Source: CAVXEH01 sp963805645
GTDB lineage: Bacteria > Chloroflexota > Limnocylindria > QHBO01
NCBI GenBank assembly: GCA_963805645.1
Contig: CAWDVA010000010.1
Span: 1-64,000 of the forward strand
DNA length: 64,000 nucleotides
Direction: 5' to 3'
The notes under the pieces were generated by a model, which saw only the letters and a program-made list of their open reading frames with translations, did no database searches and was not told the origin of the DNA. The translations under genes were made by a program, and so were the position numbers. Every line of letters starts with the position of its first letter. The first letter of the stretch is position 1. Of the stretch, positions 31,195-39,151 are shown piece after piece.

Positions 31195-32532
31195 TCAGCG
31201 GGCCAGGCGCCGGCGCAGGGTGTCGAGCCGGCGGCTGGTCCGCCGCCGCTCCGGGGACGGCAGGCGTCTGCCGCCGTAGCGGACCAGCTGGTACGCGATC
31301 GCCAGCCTCCCGAACGCGCGCTCGTCGAGGCCTTCGCCGGCGACCCGCCGCGCGTGTGCCGCGGGTGATTCGCTGGGGAGGCGCGGCCAGCGTCCGTCGC
31401 GCTGCAGGGCATCGAGCGCGGCGATGTACGCGTCCTCGGGGTCCGCGGGGTTGCGCCGCCGCCGGCTGCGCCTGGCCGCGGCGGGCGGGGCCGGGGGCTC
31501 CTCCGGCGGGATGACGATGCTGCGCTCCTCGAAATCACCGGCATCGACCAGGGCGAGCATGTGTCGCTCCTGCCAGCGCAGGTAGATCATCAACCCCAGG
31601 ACGAACAGCTCGATGAGCGCCAGGACGGCGACGACCGCGATCACCACGATGGTGGGGATGGGCGTGCTGGCCGGCAGCGGATCGGTGCCGAGGTTGGGCA
31701 GGTTGATCTGCGGCAGGCTGATCTGCTGCGGGAGGAAGGGCCGCAGCAGCTCCGTGGCCGCGGCGATCAGGATGATGAGCGGGGTCGTCAGCAGGATGGC
31801 GAGGAGGAAGAGCAGGCGCAGCGGCCCGAAGACGGCGGCCGCCAGCGCCGCGAGCGGCACGCCGAGCAGCAGGGCGGCGGGGACCCCGATCACCAGCGAG
31901 GCGAGGCTGATGCCGGCCACCAGCGCCAGCCAGGCACGGCTCCGCCGCCAGTCGCTTCCGGTCGTGACCCGCACCGCCTCCAGCCGCGCCAGGCCCAGCG
32001 CCGCGAAGGCGCTGGCCGCGAAGACCATGGTGCTGACGAAGGCCGTGGCGGTGAACGCGGCCCGCAGCGGGCCGCTGCTCACCAGCGACCCCAGGAGCCA
32101 GGGCGCCGCGAGCCCGGGCACGGCGAACCGCAGCAGCCGGTCCCCGACCTCTTCGTCGTCGTCGGCGGAACCGTGGAGCCCGCCGCGCACCACCGCCACG
32201 GCGGCGAGCCAGCCGGGGATGTGCAGGCCGGCCGCCACGCCCGCATGCCCGTCGACGAGCGCGACGCGGACCGCGGGATCCAGGAACCAGCCCGCCGCGC
32301 CGCCGGCCAGCGCCAGGAGCGGCAGACCGGCGGCCTCCACGACCGGGGAACGCCAGCGCCGGCGCCGCGCCCAGGCCATGCCCGCTCCGGCCAGCAGGGC
32401 GAGCTCCAGGACGCCGACGCGCGGCTCCTCGTGGACCGCGACCTGCAGCGCCGCATAGACCACCGACAGCCAGCCGCCCTCGGCGAGGGCCTGGAAGACC
32501 GGCAGCAGCCTAGCCGGCAAGGACGAGCGCAT
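31195..32532 (-). CDS. Membrane protein with C-terminal DUF4129 domain
   Basis: About ten hydrophobic segments occupy residues 10-350. A cytoplasmic part with Glu-Glu-Arg-Ser-Ile-Val-Ile-Pro-Pro-Glu, an Arg-rich patch, and the DUF4129 signature follow (Asp-Ala-Tyr-Ile-Ala-Ala-Leu, later Ser-Pro-Ala-Ala-His-Ala-Arg-Arg-Val and Ala-Tyr-Gln-Leu-Val-Arg-Tyr-Gly). In many bacteria this module accompanies MoxR and DUF58 proteins, sometimes with a transglutaminase-like domain; the transglutaminase core is not seen here. ATG 32532 is preferred; a start at 32556 is possible. It overlaps the 3' end of the DUF58 gene by 23 bases, so the two are translationally coupled. Confidence 0.75.
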   Translation of the reverse strand: MRSSLPARLLPVFQALAEGGWLSVVYAALQVAVHEEPRVGVLELALLAGAGMAWARRRRWRSPVVEAAGLPLLALAGGAAGWFLDPAVRVALVDGHAGVAAGLHIPGWLAAVAVVRGGLHGSADDDEEVGDRLLRFAVPGLAAPWLLGSLVSSGPLRAAFTATAFVSTMVFAASAFAALGLARLEAVRVTTGSDWRRSRAWLALVAGISLASLVIGVPAALLLGVPLAALAAAVFGPLRLLFLLAILLTTPLIILIAAATELLRPFLPQQISLPQINLPNLGTDPLPASTPIPTIVVIAVVAVLALIELFVLGLMIYLRWQERHMLALVDAGDFEERSIVIPPEEPPAPPAAARRSRRRRNPADPEDAYIAALDALQRDGRWPRLPSESPAAHARRVAGEGLDERAFGRLAIAYQLVRYGGRRLPSPERRRTSRRLDTLRRRLAR

Positions 32533-33748
32533 CCGCGGTCCTCCAGTCCGGATCAAGGGTGCCCGCCCGGGCCGGAAGCCCCGCTCGCCGGGCGGCCGTG
32601 GCGTGCAGGGCCGCCTCCGGCCCCATGCAGACGACCTCCACCCCGTAGCCGCTGCGCGCCAGCCGGCGCACCGCCGGGAGCCAGCCGCGCGGGTCGCGGG
32701 CGGTGAGGGCGATGACGGTGGTCCCCGGCGGGACGCGGCGGGTGATCCAGGTCAGCAGCCGCTCGTACGGGCCGGAGCTGACCGGCCCGATGCGGGCCAG
32801 GAGGGCCCCGACCCGGGTGACCTGGCCGGCGGCCGCATCGGGCGGCAGATAGGCCGTGGTCTGCACCGTCCCGGTGAACGAGGCCGCCGCGATCCCGCAG
32901 GACGCGCCATCGGCGAGCAGGCGCCGAGCGAGCGAGCCCGCCGCCACGCACAGGGACTCGAACGCGTCGTCGTCGTACGTCATCTGCCAGTGCGGACCCT
33001 CGATGGTCTGGACGTCGAGAGCGATCAGCACCTCCCGGCCCCGGGCCGGCTCGAAGCGCCGGCTCACCGGCTCTCCCAGGCGGGCCGTGGCCCGCCAGTG
33101 GATGCGGCGCAGCGAGTCGCCGGGCTGGAAGGGCCGCACGCCACCGAAGAGCGCCGGGTCGTGGATCAGGCCCTGGCGGGCTCGCCGGTCGCCGAGGGGC
33201 GCCAGGTCGTGGCCGGTGCTGCGGACCGGCATCGTGCGCGGTGAGATGACCAGGGAGGCGGTCTCATCGGTCTCGGACTCCGCGGCGTCGCGGCCCAGGA
33301 TGTCGCGGATCCGCATCCGGAAGGGACCGAACTCATAGCTGCCGCGGCGCTCGGCGTCGACATGGAAATGCCGGACCACCCGCTCGTACCAGGTCAGCGA
33401 CCAGGCGTTGAACAGGATCCGGCGCCCGTGGCGCTCCTGGTCACGGTCGAGGTTCGGCAGCTCGCGGATGGTGATCCCGTCGGTGACCAGGTCGTCGACC
33501 GCCACCCAGGGCAGGGGAAGCGGCTTTCGGTTCCAGATGGTGACGTCGAGCCGGATCTCGTCGCCGACCACCGCCCGGCTCGCCCCAAGCGCGCGGCTGT
33601 ACACCACCTGGCGGACGCCGTAGCGGGTCCACAGGCGAGTGAGCGTGCCGTAGACGAGCGTGATGGCCGCGATGAGCAGCAGCCCGGGCACGCCGGCCAG
33701 CGCTCCGATGACGGCGAACGTGATCGAGAGGGCGATCCAGGTGCTCAC
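32510..33748 (-). CDS. DUF58-domain protein
   Basis: GTG 33748 starts a 412-aa protein: one or two N-terminal membrane helices (Trp-Ile-Ala-Leu-Ser-Ile-Thr-Phe-Ala-Val), a beta-rich region with Asn-Arg-Lys-Pro-Leu-Pro-Leu-Pro-Trp, and the DUF58 core Phe-Gln-Pro-Gly-Asp-Ser-Leu-Arg-Arg-Ile-His-Trp-Arg-Ala-Thr-Ala-Arg. A von Willebrand-like fold continues to the end (Val-Leu-Ile-Ala-Leu-Asp-Val). DUF58 proteins are partners of MoxR ATPases in complex assembly or envelope stress. The open frame runs further upstream to 34321 but that part is antisense-like, Arg-rich sequence inside moxR. The start is 4 bases after the moxR stop. Confidence 0.85.
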   Translation of the reverse strand: MSTWIALSITFAVIGALAGVPGLLLIAAITLVYGTLTRLWTRYGVRQVVYSRALGASRAVVGDEIRLDVTIWNRKPLPLPWVAVDDLVTDGITIRELPNLDRDQERHGRRILFNAWSLTWYERVVRHFHVDAERRGSYEFGPFRMRIRDILGRDAAESETDETASLVISPRTMPVRSTGHDLAPLGDRRARQGLIHDPALFGGVRPFQPGDSLRRIHWRATARLGEPVSRRFEPARGREVLIALDVQTIEGPHWQMTYDDDAFESLCVAAGSLARRLLADGASCGIAAASFTGTVQTTAYLPPDAAAGQVTRVGALLARIGPVSSGPYERLLTWITRRVPPGTTVIALTARDPRGWLPAVRRLARSGYGVEVVCMGPEAALHATAARRAGLPARAGTLDPDWRTADALVLAG

Positions 33749-33752
33749 GTCG

Positions 33753-34721
33753 TCAGGCGCCCGCGGACGCCTCCTCCGCCAGCGGGACCGGCACCTCGGC
33801 GAGGACGTCATCGACCGCGGCCGACACGGTCGCCCCGCGCAGCTCGCGATCGACGTCGAGGAGCAGGCGGTGGTCCAGGACAGCATGGGCGATGTCCCGC
33901 ACGTCGTCGGGGAGGGCGAAGTCGCGCCCGTCGAGCAGCGCCTGGCCCTGCGCCGCGCGATACAGCGCCACCGACGACCGTGGGCTGGCGCCCATCCGAA
34001 GGTCGGGATGGTCCCGCGTGGCCCGCACCAGCGCGACGAGGTAGCGCTCCACGTCCTCGCTGACCCGGATGGTGCGCGCCGCCTCGCGCAGGGCGGCCAG
34101 CTCGGCTGGCCCGGCGACGGCCGGCACGTTGTCGAGCGGTTCCGCCGTGTCGCGGTAGCGCCGCGCGATGCGGCGCTCGTCATCGGCCTCCGGGTAGCCC
34201 AGGTGGACCCGGACCAGGAAGCGGTCGAGCTGGGCCTCCGGGAGGGAGAAGGTCCCCTCCAGCTCGATGGGGTTCTGGGTGGCGAGGACCACGAACGGGT
34301 CCGGCAGCGCTCGCGTCTCACCCTCGGCCGAGACCTGGCGCTCCTGCATGGCCTCGAGCAGGGAGGACTGGGTTCGCGGCGTGGCGCGGTTGATCTCGTC
34401 GACGAGCAGGATGTTGGTGAAGACCGGGCCGGGGATGAAGCGGAAGGCGCCCTTCTCCAGGATCGAGCTGCCGGTCACGTCGGTGGGGAGCAGGTCCGGC
34501 GTGCCCTGGACGCGGGCGAAGTCGAGGGAGAGGGCGCGCGCGAAGGCGCGCGCCAGCAGGGTCTTTCCCACACCCGGCACGTCCTCGAGAAGCGCGTGGC
34601 CGTCGGCCAGGAGGGCGATCGCCAGCAGCCGCAGCGGCTCGCTGGCGCCGACGACCGCCGTGCGCACCGCCTCGTCGAGCGCGGCCAGGAAGCGAGCGCC
34701 GTCCGGCGGACGATCGGTCAT
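33753..34721 (-). CDS. MoxR-family AAA+ ATPase
   Basis: MoxR proteins are chaperone-like AAA+ ATPases that help mature metal enzymes or membrane complexes. The 322-aa protein has Walker A Asp-Val-Pro-Gly-Val-Gly-Lys-Thr at 47-54, Leu-Leu-Pro-Thr-Asp-Val-Thr-Gly, Walker B Leu-Leu-Val-Asp-Glu-Ile-Asn-Arg-Ala, sensor 1 Ala-Thr-Gln-Asn-Pro-Ile-Glu-Leu-Glu-Gly-Thr and the arginine finger region Leu-Asp-Arg-Phe. It is followed by DUF58 and DUF4129 genes with tight spacing, the standard MoxR module, and preceded by genes for a membrane protein, two TrkA-like proteins and UspA. The client of this module is not known. Confidence 0.92.
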   Translation of the reverse strand: MTDRPPDGARFLAALDEAVRTAVVGASEPLRLLAIALLADGHALLEDVPGVGKTLLARAFARALSLDFARVQGTPDLLPTDVTGSSILEKGAFRFIPGPVFTNILLVDEINRATPRTQSSLLEAMQERQVSAEGETRALPDPFVVLATQNPIELEGTFSLPEAQLDRFLVRVHLGYPEADDERRIARRYRDTAEPLDNVPAVAGPAELAALREAARTIRVSEDVERYLVALVRATRDHPDLRMGASPRSSVALYRAAQGQALLDGRDFALPDDVRDIAHAVLDHRLLLDVDRELRGATVSAAVDDVLAEVPVPLAEEASAGA

Positions 34722-34733
34722 GTCACAAGGTAC

Positions 34734-35552
34734 TCACTGCGGGACGCTGGCGTTCACGATGCGCCAGGTTCGAGCGCCCACGTCGATCCCGCCGGGCAGC
34801 AGCGTGGGGCTGGCGCGCAGGTCGAATGTGAGGACCGTCACCTGCGGCACCGGTACGAGCTCCACCCCGGCGATGAACCCGAGGAACGTGGACGGGCGCC
34901 GCTCGAAGGTGACGATCTGGGCGACCGCAGAGGCCGTTGCGTCACCCTCCGCGGTGACCGTGATGCGCAGGTTGCGCAGCAGGGTCGCGGGCTGGCCGCA
35001 GGAGGTCCCGCCGTCCGCGTTGCAGCGCGCCGCAAGCCCCTGCAGCGCGTCGAGCGCCGCGCCACGCACGGCGAGCTGGTTGGTGGTGATGCCGTCCGGC
35101 AGCGACCCGGATGCGGCCAGGGCCGGCCACGTGGTCTCGAACCGATCGAGGACCGCGGCCGGCGTGGCGGCCTGGCCTCCCACCAGCCAGAAGGCGGTTC
35201 CCCAGATCAGGAGCGGCACGCCCAGCCAGGCCATGGCCGCCGCCGGCGAGCCGACCGGGGTGGGGCCGATCGTGCCGGCCGCCACGCGGGCGCGGTGGTA
35301 GGCCAGGGCCGCCTGGGTGGTCCAGGCAACGAGGAACGCGCAGCCGGCCAGGAACGGGATCACGTAGGCGGTCGTCTCCGCCAGACCGATGACCAGCCAT
35401 CCCACTCCGATGGCGCCGGCCAGCTCGGCGATGAGCCAGGCGGCGGCCGCGCGGGGCCGGCCGAGCGCAAGGTCGCCCAGCCCCCAGGCGAGGAGAGCGC
35501 GGCGCAGGACGAGCCCGGCAGGCGCGGCGCCGGCGCGCGGCGCCGCGGTCAC
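34734..35552 (-). CDS. Membrane protein of unknown function, 272 aa
   Basis: Residues 1-125 hold three or four membrane helices with a short N-terminus that recalls TM2-like proteins (Leu-Gly-Asp-Leu-Ala-Leu-Gly-Arg-Pro). Residues 130-272 form an exported or cytoplasmic beta-rich domain with Cys-Asn-Ala-Asp-Gly-Gly-Thr-Ser-Cys, a likely disulfide if outside. The start (GTG 35552) overlaps the stop of the upstream trkA gene as GTGA. Its place between trkA and moxR in an unbroken operon suggests a shared role, but no function is recognised. Confidence 0.65.
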   Translation of the reverse strand: MTAAPRAGAAPAGLVLRRALLAWGLGDLALGRPRAAAAWLIAELAGAIGVGWLVIGLAETTAYVIPFLAGCAFLVAWTTQAALAYHRARVAAGTIGPTPVGSPAAAMAWLGVPLLIWGTAFWLVGGQAATPAAVLDRFETTWPALAASGSLPDGITTNQLAVRGAALDALQGLAARCNADGGTSCGQPATLLRNLRITVTAEGDATASAVAQIVTFERRPSTFLGFIAGVELVPVPQVTVLTFDLRASPTLLPGGIDVGARTWRIVNASVPQ

Positions 35553-36208
35553 TCGCCGATGAGCAGGGCGCGGAGCTCCGCCTCCCGTCGCGAGGAGGTC
35601 ACGGCCAGGACCCGGTCCCCGGTCAGCAGTCGCGTCTCGGGCCGGGTGGGAACCGCGCGATCGTCTCGCAGCAGGACGGCGATGGCGCTCCCCTCGGGAA
35701 GCGGCACATCGCGCAGCTCGCGGCCGACCACCGGGGAGTTCGCGTCCAGGTGGGCCTCCACGATCTGGAGCTCGCCGCCGCCCAGCTCGGCGAGGTGCAG
35801 GAGGTCGTGGATCGGGATCTCGTGCTCGATGACGCCCAGGATGGTGCGGATGGGGCTCACCGTCTCGTCGATGGCCAGCTGCCGGAAGAGCTTCTCGTGC
35901 TCGGGGTTGTTCACGCGCGCGATCGAGCGCGGCACATTGAACCGCATCTTGGCGATCTGGCAGGCCGCCAGGTTCACGCCGTCGTCCCCCGTGACCGCGG
36001 CGATGATGTCCGCACGCGCCATGCCGGCCTCCGCCTGGTAGCGTCCCTCGCAGCCGTCGTTGGCGACGACGATGCTGCCGAGCTCGTCCGCGATCTGGCG
36101 GGCGCGTGCCGGGTCCTTCTCGATGACGACCACCTCGTGGCCGGCGGTCAGGAGCTCACGGGTCAGGTAGTAGCCGACGGTGCCGCCGCCGATGACGACC
36201 ACGTACAT
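35549..36208 (-). CDS. TrkA-type potassium-channel regulatory protein (RCK N plus C domains)
   Basis: This cytoplasmic regulator of K+ uptake binds NAD(H)/ATP. Residues 1-125 are the RCK-N Rossmann domain with Val-Val-Val-Ile-Gly-Gly-Gly-Thr-Val-Gly, Val-Val-Val-Ile-Glu-Lys-Asp and Gly-Asp-Asp-Gly-Val-Asn-Leu. Residues 140-219 are an RCK-C domain (Val-Val-Gly-Arg-Glu-Leu, Asp-Arg-Val-Leu-Ala-Val-Thr). A second, shorter TrkA-N protein is encoded immediately upstream (2-base gap). The paired arrangement resembles split TrkA or CeoB/CeoC (TrkA1/TrkA2). The membrane subunit TrkH/TrkG is not in the window. Confidence 0.88.
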   Translation of the reverse strand: MYVVVIGGGTVGYYLTRELLTAGHEVVVIEKDPARARQIADELGSIVVANDGCEGRYQAEAGMARADIIAAVTGDDGVNLAACQIAKMRFNVPRSIARVNNPEHEKLFRQLAIDETVSPIRTILGVIEHEIPIHDLLHLAELGGGELQIVEAHLDANSPVVGRELRDVPLPEGSAIAVLLRDDRAVPTRPETRLLTGDRVLAVTSSRREAELRALLIGE

Positions 36209-36210
36209 CG

Positions 36211-36774
36211 TCAGCCCTCCTCGCCGCGCTCGGTTGGCGCTGGGGCGATCGGGTGGAGCGCGCCCTCGTCGTCGATCGCGGCACGGGCGATCGCGTCGGC
36301 GGACGTTCCGTGGGCGGGCGCCCCGTGGATCGGCTCGGCCGTGGGTGCCGCGACGGTCCCGCCGGTGGCCTCCGGGCCGTCGGTGGCACCCTGGATCAGC
36401 GCGTCCGACAGCAGGACGGTGCGGCAGATCGTCTCGAGGCCCAGCGACCGGTAGGCCTCCGCTCGCACCGGGTCGTTGATCTTGGCCAGGACCCGCGGGA
36501 CGCCGAAGACGTGCTTCCCGATCTGGGCCGCCAGCGCATTGCGGTTGTCACCCTCGGTGAGCGCCATGAACAGGTCCGCCAGCTCGGCCCCGGCCTCGCG
36601 CAGGACGTTCTCGTCCGTCCCGCTGCCCCGCACCGTCACGCCCCCGAAGTTCGACGGGAGGCGCAGGAAGGCGCGCTGGTCGACATCGATGACGGTGACG
36701 GTCTCCCCGAGCTTGTCCAGCTCAGTGGCGGTCCGTGCCCCCACGCGGCCGCAGCCGACGATCAGAATCTTCAT
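36211..36774 (-). CDS. TrkA N-terminal domain protein (potassium uptake regulator)
   Basis: ATG 36774 starts Met-Lys-Ile-Leu-Ile-Val-Gly-Cys-Gly-Arg-Val-Gly-Ala, a Rossmann glycine motif at residues 7-12. Val-Ile-Asp-Val-Asp and Arg-Gly-Ser-Gly-Thr-Asp-Glu-Asn-Val-Leu follow, then Gly-Asp-Asn-Arg-Asn. The nucleotide domain ends near residue 130; the remaining 55 residues are Ala/Pro/Thr-rich and disordered with no RCK-C domain. It probably dimerises with the complete TrkA encoded next. The start overlaps the uspA stop as ATGA, so uspA and both trkA genes are coupled. Confidence 0.87.
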   Translation of the reverse strand: MKILIVGCGRVGARTATELDKLGETVTVIDVDQRAFLRLPSNFGGVTVRGSGTDENVLREAGAELADLFMALTEGDNRNALAAQIGKHVFGVPRVLAKINDPVRAEAYRSLGLETICRTVLLSDALIQGATDGPEATGGTVAAPTAEPIHGAPAHGTSADAIARAAIDDEGALHPIAPAPTERGEEG

Positions 36775-37256
36775 GGCGTTCGCGCCAGGTCCTCCGTCTC
36801 CACGCGCAGGCACCAGACCGGTGCCGTCGAGTTGCGCATCACGTAGGGCACCGTGCGGCCGGCATCCCAGGCTCCCCCGAATCGCTTCTTATAGCGTAGA
36901 CCCATCACGATAAGGTCGGCTCCCCACTCGACGGCCTCGTCCACGATGGCCGCCCCGGCGGCGCGCGCCTGCACCACGCCGGTGCGCACGGCGACCTCGT
37001 GCTCGGTGAGGAAGGCCTCCGCCCGACCCAGGACCTCGTCGGCGAATGCCACCGCCTGGGGATCCTCCGCGTCGAGCTGCTGGTCGAAGGGCACCTCGAT
37101 GACATGCAGCAGCGTCACTTCGCCGGACAGCCCGGCCAGGAGCATCGTGGCGAGCCGAAGCGCCGGCTCGTCGGCCTCCGTACCGGCCATCGGGACCAGG
37201 ATGCGCTGGAACTGGAGCAGGGGCGGCTGCTTCTCGGGTCTGCGGCGGAAGACCAT
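36771..37256 (-). CDS. Universal stress protein UspA family
   Basis: The protein has 161 aa from ATG 37256. The family pattern starts Phe-Gln-Arg-Ile-Leu-Val-Pro-Met-Ala-Gly-Thr and has Val-Thr-Leu-Leu-His-Val-Ile-Glu-Val-Pro. Near the end Ala-Asp-Leu-Ile-Val-Met-Gly-Leu-Arg appears with a shortened ATP loop (Gly-X2-Gly-X9-Gly is incomplete: Arg-Tyr-Lys-Lys-Arg-Phe-Gly-Gly-Ala), so ATP binding is doubtful. TACGAT (37266-37271, minus) lies 9 bases before the ATG, arguing for a leaderless transcript and against the longer frame to 37403. It is the first gene of the operon that continues with trkA, trkA and the moxR module; USP-TrkA linkage is common in K+ homeostasis. Confidence 0.85.
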   Translation of the reverse strand: MVFRRRPEKQPPLLQFQRILVPMAGTEADEPALRLATMLLAGLSGEVTLLHVIEVPFDQQLDAEDPQAVAFADEVLGRAEAFLTEHEVAVRTGVVQARAAGAAIVDEAVEWGADLIVMGLRYKKRFGGAWDAGRTVPYVMRNSTAPVWCLRVETEDLARTP

Positions 37257-37320
37257 TGCTCCGGTATCGTAGCCGCCGGCCGGCGCGCCGGCACTCCGAT
37301 CGCGGCCGTCCGGGTGACCC

Positions 37321-38043
37321 TCAGCGACCCCAGGTGAGGCGGTCGCTGAGCCGCGGCGGAAGGCCGGCGTCGCGCATGAGCCGCTGGGTGCGCGCGATGT
37401 CATAGGCGACGCGGCGGAACTCGACGGTGGCGTCGTGGTCGTCGAGGAGCAGGTACGCCGCCGCCGGGATGCCGTCCCTCGGCTGCCCCACGCTGCCCGG
37501 GTTGATCAGCGCGCGACGCGCGTCGAGCGGGACGGGGTCGCCCGCGGTGGCAGACAGCATCTCCACCCGGCTCTCGTCCGCGCGGAAGATGATCGGCAGG
37601 TGGGTGTGGCCGAAGACGCACAGCCATGTCTCGAACGAGGCCAGGTTCGCGGCCGCGACCGATGGCGAGGTGATGTACTCCCAGATGGGATCCCGCGGCG
37701 AGCCGTGCACGGCGGTCAGGTCCCCGCTGACCCGGACCTCCGGCAGCGCGGCCAGGTAGGCCGTTGCATTGGCGTCGAGCTGCTTCGCGGTCCACTCCAC
37801 CGCAGCGCGGGCGTCGACGTTGAAGTCCTCGGCGCTGATGTTGCCGATGGCGGCGGCATCGTGGTTGCCGAGCACGGAGCGGGCCCCCATCTCCTGGAGG
37901 GCGCGGATCACCTCGTTCGGCTGGGGGCCGTAGCCCACCGTGTCGCCCAGGACCCAGACCTCTTCGACGGAGGGCAGGTCGGCGCGCACGGCTTCGAGCG
38001 CCGCGAGGTTGCTGTGAATGTCCGACAGGACGGCGATGCGCAT
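37321..38043 (-). CDS. Calcineurin-like metallophosphoesterase (YfcE/MJ0936 type)
   Basis: From ATG 38043 the protein is 240 aa: Ile-Ala-Val-Leu-Ser-Asp-Ile-His-Ser-Asn (metal site 1), Leu-Gly-Asp-Thr-Val-Gly-Tyr-Gly-Pro, Gly-Asn-His-Asp, then Val-His-Gly-Ser-Pro and Phe-Gly-His-Thr-His. All metal ligands of the family are present. Family members hydrolyse phosphodiesters or phosphomonoesters; the natural substrate is unknown. TATACT (38054-38059, minus) lies 10 bases before the start, indicating a leaderless or very short leader mRNA. The open frame upstream to 38415 is antisense to rsmG and is not used. Confidence 0.9.
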   Translation of the reverse strand: MRIAVLSDIHSNLAALEAVRADLPSVEEVWVLGDTVGYGPQPNEVIRALQEMGARSVLGNHDAAAIGNISAEDFNVDARAAVEWTAKQLDANATAYLAALPEVRVSGDLTAVHGSPRDPIWEYITSPSVAAANLASFETWLCVFGHTHLPIIFRADESRVEMLSATAGDPVPLDARRALINPGSVGQPRDGIPAAAYLLLDDHDATVEFRRVAYDIARTQRLMRDAGLPPRLSDRLTWGR

Positions 38044-38113
38044 GGGCCGGACGAGTATAGCGACGCTGCCCGGGAGGGCTCCGGCGCGGCTCCGGCGCCC
38101 CTCGGGTGCCGGT

Positions 38114-38884
38114 TCAGCCGAGCGGACGGCGACCGGGTTCTCCGGGCCGGCGCGGGTAGCGCGACGGCGTAGCTCCCGCCTTCGTGACCGTGACGAACGT
38201 GTGGTTGCCCAGCGCCTCCGCGCCGCCGGGCAGCGCTGGCACGATCTCCGGCGCGCCGCCGCCCAGGAGCGCGAGCGCCCGCCCGCCGTCGCGGACCTCC
38301 GGGTCACCGGCGACCAGCGGGCCCTTCCAGGCGACCAGGGTGCCGCCGGTCGCCAGCAGCGGCATCGCCAGCTCGGCGAGCACCGGCAGGGGCGCACACG
38401 CGCGGGCCGTGACAAGCGAGAACCGCTCGCGGTGGCGCGGGTCGCGGCCGAGCGATTCGGCCCGCTCGGCGGCCACCGTCACGGCGTCCAGGTCCAGCGC
38501 GATCGCGGCCTCCCGCAGGAACGCGGCCTTCTTGCCCACCGAGTCGACCAGCATCCAGCTCACGGCGGGCCGGGCGATGGCCAGCACGATGCCGGGGACG
38601 CCGCCGCCCGAGCCGAGGTCAACGGCTCGCTTCGGCGAGATCCGGTCGAGGATCGGGAGCGCGGCCAGGGCATCGAGGAGGTGCAGGCGGGCGATCGCCT
38701 CCGGCTCCACGACGCGCGTCAGGTTCAGGTGCTCATTGGCCGCCAGCAGAAGCGAGACGTACCGCTCGAGCCGATCGAGGGTGCGATCGGGCAGGTCCAG
38801 GCGAAGGTGCGGGAGCGCGGCGAGGTGGTCCTCGAGCGCGGCGCGCGCCCGACGGGCGGCCGTCGACGGTTCGGCTCCGGACAT
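38114..38884 (-). CDS. rsmG: 16S rRNA (guanine-527-N7) methyltransferase
   Basis: RsmG (GidB) methylates G527 of 16S rRNA. The 256-aa protein has the N-terminal helices with Asn-Glu-His-Leu-Asn-Leu-Thr, Arg-Leu-His-Leu-Leu-Asp-Ala-Leu, and the SAM motif Ala-Val-Asp-Leu-Gly-Ser-Gly-Gly-Gly-Val-Pro-Gly-Ile. Thr-Ala-Arg-Ala and Trp-Lys-Gly follow. A Pro/Arg-rich tail of about 25 residues is extra. rsmG is a frequent neighbour of the replication origin and of parAB; here neither parAB nor dnaA is nearby, but two DnaA-box-like sequences lie 160-200 bases upstream of its start. Confidence 0.93.
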   Translation of the reverse strand: MSGAEPSTAARRARAALEDHLAALPHLRLDLPDRTLDRLERYVSLLLAANEHLNLTRVVEPEAIARLHLLDALAALPILDRISPKRAVDLGSGGGVPGIVLAIARPAVSWMLVDSVGKKAAFLREAAIALDLDAVTVAAERAESLGRDPRHRERFSLVTARACAPLPVLAELAMPLLATGGTLVAWKGPLVAGDPEVRDGGRALALLGGGAPEIVPALPGGAEALGNHTFVTVTKAGATPSRYPRRPGEPGRRPLG

Positions 38885-39042
38885 GGAAATGCTCCCGCAG
38901 GTGGCGTTTCAGTTTTCCCGGTCGTCGCCGGTGGGTGAGGCCGGCTTTCGCATCGGCTCCGACGACGTCCGGTTACCGTACTCGGCCACCGGTGGAAGCA
39001 GGACCGCCATCCTGCTCCATCGCGCCCCGCGCGACAACCGGG

Positions 39043-39084
39043 TTTTCCACATTTCGCGAGTGAGTCGTCCACGAATGTGGATAA
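39043..39084. promoter_or_regulatory. Pair of DnaA-box-like sites
   Basis: TTTTCCACA (39043-39051) differs by one base from the DnaA box TTATCCACA. TGTGGATAA (39076-39084) is its exact reverse complement. The two sites face each other, 24 bases apart, in the gap between rsmG and the gene at 39152. The second box covers the spacer of the promoter whose -10 is at 39097, so DnaA could control that promoter. Two boxes are too few to call an origin. Confidence 0.55.
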
Positions 39085-39096
39085 GTCGTCCCGGGG

Positions 39097-39102
39097 TATA
39101 CT
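39097..39102 (+). promoter_or_regulatory. -10 element upstream of the PD-(D/E)XK-like gene
   Basis: TATACT, with the transcript predicted to begin near 39109. There is no -35 consensus at the right distance; the DnaA-box-like site at 39076-39084 takes that place. It makes a start at 39077 impossible for the downstream protein and supports GTG 39152. Confidence 0.5.
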
Positions 39103-39151
39103 CCCCACCGATGGCGCCGAACGCCCTCGTGGCAGGTACGAACCGGGAATC

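Noticed and set aside
38885..39151. Chromosomal origin of replication
   Set aside because: Only two DnaA boxes, no AT-rich unwinding region, and no dnaA, dnaN or parAB nearby. Kept as a promoter-linked observation.
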